A DNA stretch of 64,000 nucleotides, taken from positions 948,501-1,012,500 of the forward strand of contig JACVVK020000227.1 of the NCBI GenBank assembly GCA_018292915.2, written 5' to 3'. Below the pieces are notes generated by a model. That model was not told the DNA's origin. It saw only the letters and a list, made by a program, of their open reading frames with translations, and did not search any database. A program made the position numbers and the translations under genes. The first letter of the stretch is position 1, and each line of letters starts with the position of its first letter. This document shows, piece after piece, positions 57,839 to 64,000 of the stretch. This DNA comes from Batillaria attramentaria. Its lineage: Eukaryota > Mollusca > Gastropoda > Batillariidae.

Positions 57839-58890
57839 CGTTTTGGTGTTTGGAGACGGATGTCCTGCCAGTGTAAACGTTTCCCTTTGACCTTGTCCGA
57901 CATTAATTGTAAACAGTTCCTTTTCCACGGGCGTGACGAGATTCTTGTGCTTGATATCCATTCTGCAAATGGCCCTGGCAGTTTCAGAGACACAACGCTG
58001 TAATCGCTGTCACGATAAGAGTACAACGCTGTAATCGCTGTCACGATAAGAGTACAACACTGCTGTAAACAGAACTTTACAACTACTGTAAACAAGCTTT
58101 GAGAACTTTACAGCTACTGTAAACAGGGCACTAGAAGTTTACAACTACTGTGGACAGGGCATGAGTACTTTAGAAATACGGTGAACAGGGCACACGAACT
58201 TTACAACTACTGTAATTAGGCCATGAGAACTTTATAACTACTGTGAACATGTCATGGGTACTTTACAACTACTGTGAACAGGGCACAAGAACTTTACAAC
58301 TACTGTAAACAGGTCAAGAGAACTTCACACCGACTGTAAGCAGGTCATGAGAACTTTACAATTACTGTTTTAAAAAACAGGTCATGAGAACTTTACAAGT
58401 ACTGTGAACAGAGCATAAGAACTTTACAACCACTGCGGACAGGGCACAAAACTTTACACCTACTGTAAACAGAGCACAAGAATTTTACAACTTCTGTAAA
58501 CAAATTAGCACAGCGTATAACCAAAAGCTTCACAGCGTATCGCCACGCGATCTTTTCTGCACAGGGTATCACCGACATGAAATGAACGTTTTTACTCAAA
58601 AGAGACTAAAGTACATGTACCACCCTGCTCGTGAGGGAAAATAGTCGTTATCAACGACACAATGTAAAATGCGGCAACTGCTGGCCTTGAGTAGATCTGT
58701 TTCAAGATGTACTATTCGTTTTGTCTCAAACTCTGATAGTAAAACAGAAACGGTACATCGTAAAGTGCAGGGAGGTCATTTGGGACGCAATACGTACGCT
58801 GGGTGGGAAAACGGCCACATGTTGCCCGGGCAACGACTACCAGCTACGTGCATGTCCTGTCTACACTCCGTTCACAACCTGCTCCCAGCT

Positions 58891-59027
58891 ATGGCGTTTC
58901 GTGGTCTCGAGTCACAGTTATACGTTGTGACATTAGTTGTGACATTAGTGTTACTGTGGTCACCGAGTGTCCGGGCTGCCAATGTCCATCTCTACGTCAG
59001 TCCTACAGGATCCGACTCCAATGACGG
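58891..59027 (+). CDS. Gene 3 exon 1: signal peptide
   Basis: ATG 58891 gives MAFRGLESQLYVVTLVVTLV, a hydrophobic run, then cleavage near SVRA-A as in gene 2. Donor 'GACGG|GTAGATC'. Earlier in-frame ATGs exist from 58669, so the start is the uncertain part. Confidence 0.78.
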
Positions 59028-59032
59028 GTAGA

Positions 59033-59063
<31 letters not shown>

Positions 59064-59511
59064 GAAACACTCATACACGCAAATGCACGCACGTACACAA
59101 GTACAGTATTGTGTATTTAGACCAGTGGCGACAGGGAACCCTCTTACGATTCATACTTTAGCATTGTCTGACTTTTTTGTCATCATCGTCCTTCACAAAA
59201 CAAAACAAACACCCCACTGATAAACGACCCCGCCCCCCCCCCCCTCCCCGTGAGAACTGTACAACACATTGTCCGTGTAATCTGTAGGTAGTTAGTATTA
59301 TTCTCACAACTAGTGTTGTATTGTTCTTACAGTCACTCAGCCTCTCACCCTGTGAAAACTCTACAACACATTGTCCGTGTAATCTGTAGGTAGTTAGTAT
59401 TATTCTCACAACTAGTGTTGTATTGTTCTTACAGTCACTCAGCCTCTCATCCTGTGAAAACTCTACAACACGCTGTCGACTTGCTGCAGTCTACCGGAAT
59501 GCGGGGGAACG
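58891..59511 (+). CDS. Gene 3 (3'-truncated by window): third paralog, exons 1-2 only
   Basis: Exon 1 (58891-59027) and exon 2 (59435-59511) join in frame: a signal peptide, HLYVSPTGSDSNDG, then HSASHPVKTLQHAVDLLQST. The lengths of exon 2, the phases and the exon 1 donor match gene 2. Exon 3 onward must lie right of 64000, so the next intron exceeds 4.4 kb. Same orientation as genes 1 and 2, giving a head-to-tail tandem family. Confidence 0.85.
59249..59448. repeat. Repeats of about 100 bp copying the gene 3 exon 2 acceptor region
   Basis: Two complete or partial copies containing 'tattgttcttacagtcactc' and 'tgaaaactctacaacac' precede the real exon. Copies then diverge into 'ctgtaggtagttag', resembling the exon's GTAGGTAA donor. 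Confidence 0.88.
59435..59511 (+). CDS. Gene 3 exon 2
   Basis: Acceptor 'gttcttacag', donor 'GAACG|GTAGGT'; 77 bases. Encodes HSASHPVKTLQHAVDLLQST then GMRGN. A copy of the acceptor and exon start lies about 100 bases upstream and a partial one before that. Confidence 0.85.
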
Positions 59512-61348
59512 GTAGGTAACTCTCGTGTTTTATGTTGTGGTCTACAGCAAGGGATTGAAGGCCGGTGCGTTGTGGTCTACATGCGTCCACATTCTATGTT
59601 GTGAATGATGCTTGGTGTGAATTACTCTTGTAGACGTGAATGGTGCTTGTAAAGTTTTGAATACTGACGATATAAATGATTAGTTAAATGTGGTTCAAAC
59701 GTATTTAGATGTGTTTTGAAAGATGTATGGAAATGTGTTTTGACATTCACATTGAATTCTGTGAATGGATGCATATCGACATTGTAAATAATGCGTGCGG
59801 ATGTTGTGAATGATTCGTGTAGATGTTGTGAATGATGTTTGTAACTGTTGTAAATGATGCGTGTAAACGTTGTGAATGATCTGTTTAATTGTTGTGAATG
59901 ATACATGTTACTGTTGCGAATGATGCGTGTAAACGTTGTGAATGATGCGTGTACACGTTTTGAATGAGGCGTTTTGCACCTTGTGAATGATGCGTGTACA
60001 CGTTTTGAATGAGGCGTTTTGCACCTTGTGAATGATGCGTGTACACGTTTTGAATGAGGCGTTTTGCACCTTGTGAATGATGCGTGTACACGTTTTGAAT
60101 GAGGCGTTTTGCACCTTGTGAATGATGCGTGTAGACGTTATGAATGATGCGTGTAGACGTTATGAATGATGCGTGTAGATGTGAATGATGTGTGTGGACG
60201 TTGTGAATGAGGCGTTTTGCACCTTGTGAATGATACGTGTAGATGTTGTGAATGATGCCTGTAGATGTTAATGATGCGTGTAGATGTCGTGAATGATGCA
60301 TGTAGTTTTTGCGAATGATGCGTGTAGATGTGAGTAATGCCTGCAGATGTTGTGAATGATTTAAAGGTGGTTTGACATTCACACTGAATTTTGTAAATGG
60401 ATATATATAGACGTTGTGAATGATGCGTGTAGATGTTGTGAATAATGCTTGTAAATGATGTGTGTAACTGTTGTGAAGGTTGCGTGTAGACGTTGTGAAC
60501 GATGTGTGTAACTGTTGTGAATGATGTTTGCAACTGTTGTGAAAGATGCGTGTAGACGTTGTGAATGATCTGTTTAATTGTTGTGAATGATACATGTTAC
60601 TGTTGCGAATGATGCGTGTAGAGGTTGTGTATGATGCGTGTAGACGTTGTGAATGATATGTGTAACTGTTGTGAAGGATGCGTGTAGACGTTGTGAATGA
60701 TGTGTGTAACTGTTGTGAAGGATGTGTGTAGACATTGTGAATGATGTGTGTAACAGTTGTGAATGATGTTTGCAACTGTTGTGAAAGATGCGTGTAGACG
60801 TTGTGAATGATCTGTGTAACTGTTGTGAAGGATGCGTGTAGACGTTGTGAATGATATGTGTAACTGTTGTGAAGGATGCGTGTAGACTTTGTGAATGATG
60901 TGTGTAACTGTTGTGAAGGATGCGTGTAGACGTTGTGAATGATGTGTGTAACTGTTGTGAATGATGCATGTGACTGTTGTGAAGGATGCGTGTAGACGTT
61001 GTGAGTGATGTGTGTAACTGTTGTGAATGATGCATGTAGACGTTGTGAATGATGCGTGTAACTGTTGTGAATAATATGTGTAACTGTTGTGAATGATGCA
61101 TGTAGACGTTGTGAATGATGCATGTAACTGTTGTGAATAATATGTGTAACTGTTGTGAAGGATGCGTGTAGACGTTGTGAGTGATGTGTGTAACTGTTGT
61201 GAATGATGCGTGTAGACATTGTGAATGATGCGTGTAGACATTGTGAATGATGCGTGTAGACATTGTGAATGATGCGTGTAACTGTTGTGAAGGATGCGTG
61301 TAGACATTGTGAATGATGCGTGTAACTGTTGTGAATGATGCGTGTAGA

Positions 61349-61535
61349 CAATAGTGAGACTTAGCAGGGCTTCGTACGGAGAACTTCGTTGAGCAGCGTA
61401 ACCCACTTGCATGTAAATTAGGCACGTTACGGGTACCATTAGCTAATCGCAGCGCGTTAGCAGCTCGCGGCCTCTGCCGTGAGAGCCTAATTTACATGTA
61501 AATGGGTTACGCTGCTCAACGAAGTCTCACTATTG
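61349..61535. mobile_element. Palindromic MITE-like insertion
   Basis: Ends CAATAGTGAGACTT and AAGTCTCACTATTG are inverted repeats. Inner arms 'gttgagcagcgtaaccca' and 'tgggttacgctgctcaac' also pair, as do 'catgtaaattaggc' and 'gcctaatttacatg'. The 22-bp array resumes on both sides. Confidence 0.85.
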
Positions 61536-62220
61536 TGAATGATGTGTGTAGACGTTGTGAATGATGCATGTAACTGTTGTGAATGATGCGTGTAGACGTT
61601 GTGAATGATGCATGTAACTGTTGTGAATGATGCGTGTAGACATTGTGAATGATGTGTGTAACTGTTGTGAATGATGCGTGTAGACATTGTGAATGATGCA
61701 TGTAACTGTTGTGAATGATGTGTGTAACTGTTGTGAATGATGCGTGTAACTGTTGTGAATGATGCGTGTAGACATTGTGAATGATGCGTGTAACTGTTGT
61801 GAATGATGCATGTAGACGTTGTGAATGATGCATGTAACTGTTGTGAATGATGCATGTAACTGTTGTGAATGATGCGTGTAGACGTTGTGAGTGATGTGTG
61901 TAACTGTTGTGAAGGATGTGTGTAGACATTGTGAATGATGCATGTAACTGTTGTGAATGATGCATGTAGACGTTGTGAAAGATGCGTGTAACTGTTGTGA
62001 ATAATGTGTGTAACTGTTGTGAATGATGCATGTAGACGTTGTGAATGATGCATGTAACTGTTGTGAATAATATGTGTAACTGTTGTGAAGGATGCGTGTA
62101 GACGTTGTGAGTGATGTGTGTAACTGTTGTGAAGGATGTGTGTAGACATTGTGAATGATGCATGTAACTGTTGTGAATGATGCATGTAGACGTTGTGAAT
62201 GATGCATGTTACTGTTGTGA

Positions 62221-62500
62221 ATACAGAATACAGAATACTTTATTGATCCCATATTTGGGAAATTGCAGTTCTGGCCCGCATACTAATAAGACAAATGATA
62301 AACATTTTGATAAAAGAGACTACAAAAATAAGTAAAACAGACAGTCTTGACCAGTAAGATTACTTAAAATCACGAATAAAACACACTAACACATAATAAA
62401 ATTCCTGTCACACTCAACACTCATTGATACATCCATTCCGGCATTCACGCTGCACATTCACGCTGCACATTTACTCGCTCTGCTCTCTCTCTCTCTCTTC

Positions 62501-62533
<33 letters not shown>

Positions 62534-62905
62534 CTCGATCCCCACACACACCCCTCTCTCTCTCGTGTGCGTCCTGCTTGAATTGGCAGCTCTAATAGCT
62601 GTGGGCAGAAAGGATCTTGAATATCTGTTAGTCCTTGCTCTGGGTACTCTAAACCTACCACTACGTACTATAGTCAAGTTGTCGAAGTCCTGTCTGAGGG
62701 GATGTGTCTCGTCACTGAGGATGTCAGTAAGTTTGTTCTTCGTTCGTCGGTCGTACAGTGTACCAAGTGTGTCTTGTGTCCTCCCGATCACCCCACCCGC
62801 TTTCTTGATCAGTTTATCCAACCTACCACTATCCTGTTTTGTCAGATTCCCACCCCAGCAAGTTAGGCCAAAAGACAGTAAACTACAAACTACTGATGAG
62901 TAAAA
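62221..62905 (-). mobile_element. 5'-truncated LINE, minus strand, inserted in the 22-bp array
   Basis: The minus strand encodes 'FGLTCWGGNLTKQDSGRLDK', 'KAGGVIGRTQDTLGTLYDRR' and 'RFRVPRARTNRYSRSFLPTA', then a 3' UTR ending 'gggatcaataaagtattctg' with a short GTATTCT tail. The same region appears in the 39.1-kb fragment, so the two are related elements. The junction with the array is clean at both ends. Confidence 0.85.
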
Positions 62906-64000
62906 CATGCATGTAGACTTTGTGAATGGGGCGTGTAGACCTTGTGAATGGGGCATGTTGACGTTGTAAATGATGCGTGTAGACGTTGCTAATGATGCCT
63001 GTAACCGTTGTGAATGATGCGTGTAGACCGTGTGAATGATGCGTGTAGACCTTGTAAATGATGCGTGTAGACGTTGCTAATGATGCCTGTAACCGTTGTG
63101 AATGATGCGTGTAGACCGTGTGAATGATGCGTGTAGACCTTGTAAATGATGCGTGTAGACGTAGCTAATGATGCCTGAAACCGTTGTGAATGATACGTGT
63201 AGACATTGTGAATGATGCGTGTAGATGTTGTGAATGAAGCGTGTATATGGTTTGAATGATGTGTGTAGAGGTTGTGAATGATGCATGTAGTTGTGAATGA
63301 TGCGTGTAGATGTGATTGATGCTTGTAGATGTTGTGAATGATGCGTGTATATGTGATTGATGCTTGTAGACGTTGTGAATGCTGTGTGTAGATGTGAATG
63401 ATGCGTGTAGATGTTGTGATTGATGCTTGTAGACGTGATCGAATGATGTGTGTAGATGTGAATGACGCATGTAGACGTTGTGAATGATGCTTGTAGACGT
63501 TGTGAATGCTGTGTGTAGATGTGAATGATGCGTGTAGATGTTGTGATTGATGCTTGTAGGCGTGAATGATGTGTGTAGATGTGAATGACGCATGTAGACG
63601 TTGTGAGTGATGCATGTAACCGTTGTGAATGATGCGTGTAGACGTTTTGAATGATGCATGTAGATGTGAATGATGTGTGTAGATGTGGTGAATGATGTGT
63701 GTAGATGTTGTGAATGATTTATGTAGATGTGATTGATGCCTGTAAATGTGAATGATGCGTATAGATGTGAATGATGCGTGTACACCTTGTGAATGATGCG
63801 TGTAGATGTGAATGAGGCGTGTATATGGTGTGAATGATGTGTGTAGAGGTTGTGAATGATGCATGTAGTTGTGAATGATGCATGTAACTGTTGTGAATGA
63901 TGCATGTAACTGTTGTGAATGATGCGCGTAGACCTTGTGAAAGATGCGTGTAGACCTTGTGAATGATGCGTGTAACCATTGTGAATGATGCGTGTAGACG

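Larger units (their letters stand above)
56467..58890. other. Intergenic region between gene 2 and gene 3
   Basis: Contains a poly-C/CT stretch (56778-56880), a LINE relic, the TTAGGG-containing array and a degenerate repeat at 58030-58500 of about 32 bp with 'actttacaactactgtaaac'. No further gene supported. Confidence 0.75.
59600..64000. repeat. 22-bp minisatellite (gene 3 intron 2)
   Basis: Some 190 copies of 'gttgtgaatgatgcgtgtag' plus 'ac' with 'taact' and short variants; continues past the right edge. Interrupted by a foldback element (61349-61535) and a LINE (62221-62905). HSQQLHASFTT-type frames on the minus strand are artefacts. Confidence 0.94.

Overview
This is metazoan nuclear DNA: exons of 77 to 234 bases with GT/AG junctions sit in kilobase-scale introns packed with minisatellites, (GT)n and (CT)n tracts, a tRNA-derived SINE and LINE 3' ends. 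A lophotrochozoan, most likely a gastropod mollusc, fits the secreted cysteine-rich proteins and the SINE. That assignment is inference.

The window holds three tandem plus-strand paralogs of one secreted protein family. Gene 1 (6478-19901) contributes only its last 8 exons, with the 5' part off the left edge. Gene 2 (21819-56294) appears complete: 22 exons join in frame into 953 codons. Gene 3 (58891 onward) contributes exons 1 and 2 and runs off the right edge. The predicted product has a signal peptide, a 'VSPTGSDxNDG' N-terminus, a large right-handed parallel beta-helix resembling GH141-like secreted carbohydrate-active proteins, a Thr/Pro linker, and three copies of a four-cysteine domain encoded by symmetric phase 1-1 exons. 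The catalytic role is unproven.

Layout: 1-6.4 kb is gene 1 intron (a 20-bp array with inverted blocks, then a 40-bp array); 6.5-19.9 kb is the gene 1 3' half with 27-bp, 17-bp and 82-bp arrays; 19.9-21.8 kb is intergenic; 21.8-56.3 kb is gene 2 with an array in nearly every large intron; 56.3-58.9 kb is intergenic with a LINE relic and a TTAGGG-containing array; 58.9-64 kb is the start of gene 3 with a 22-bp array carrying a foldback element and a LINE.

The most unusual signal is the origin of the arrays. At many junctions the repeat unit is a copy of the neighbouring exon-intron boundary: splice site, a few exon bases and a few intron bases. Examples are about 44 copies of the exon 9 acceptor, some 190 copies of gene 1's 'CTGACAG|GT' donor, acceptor arrays before exons 15 and 22, donor arrays after exon 2 and gene 1 exon F, and two- or three-copy versions at exons 5, 10, 12 and gene 3 exon 2. 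Homologous introns of genes 1 and 2 carry unrelated arrays, which implies repeated independent birth. Nearly all long ORFs in the window are translations of these arrays, not genes.
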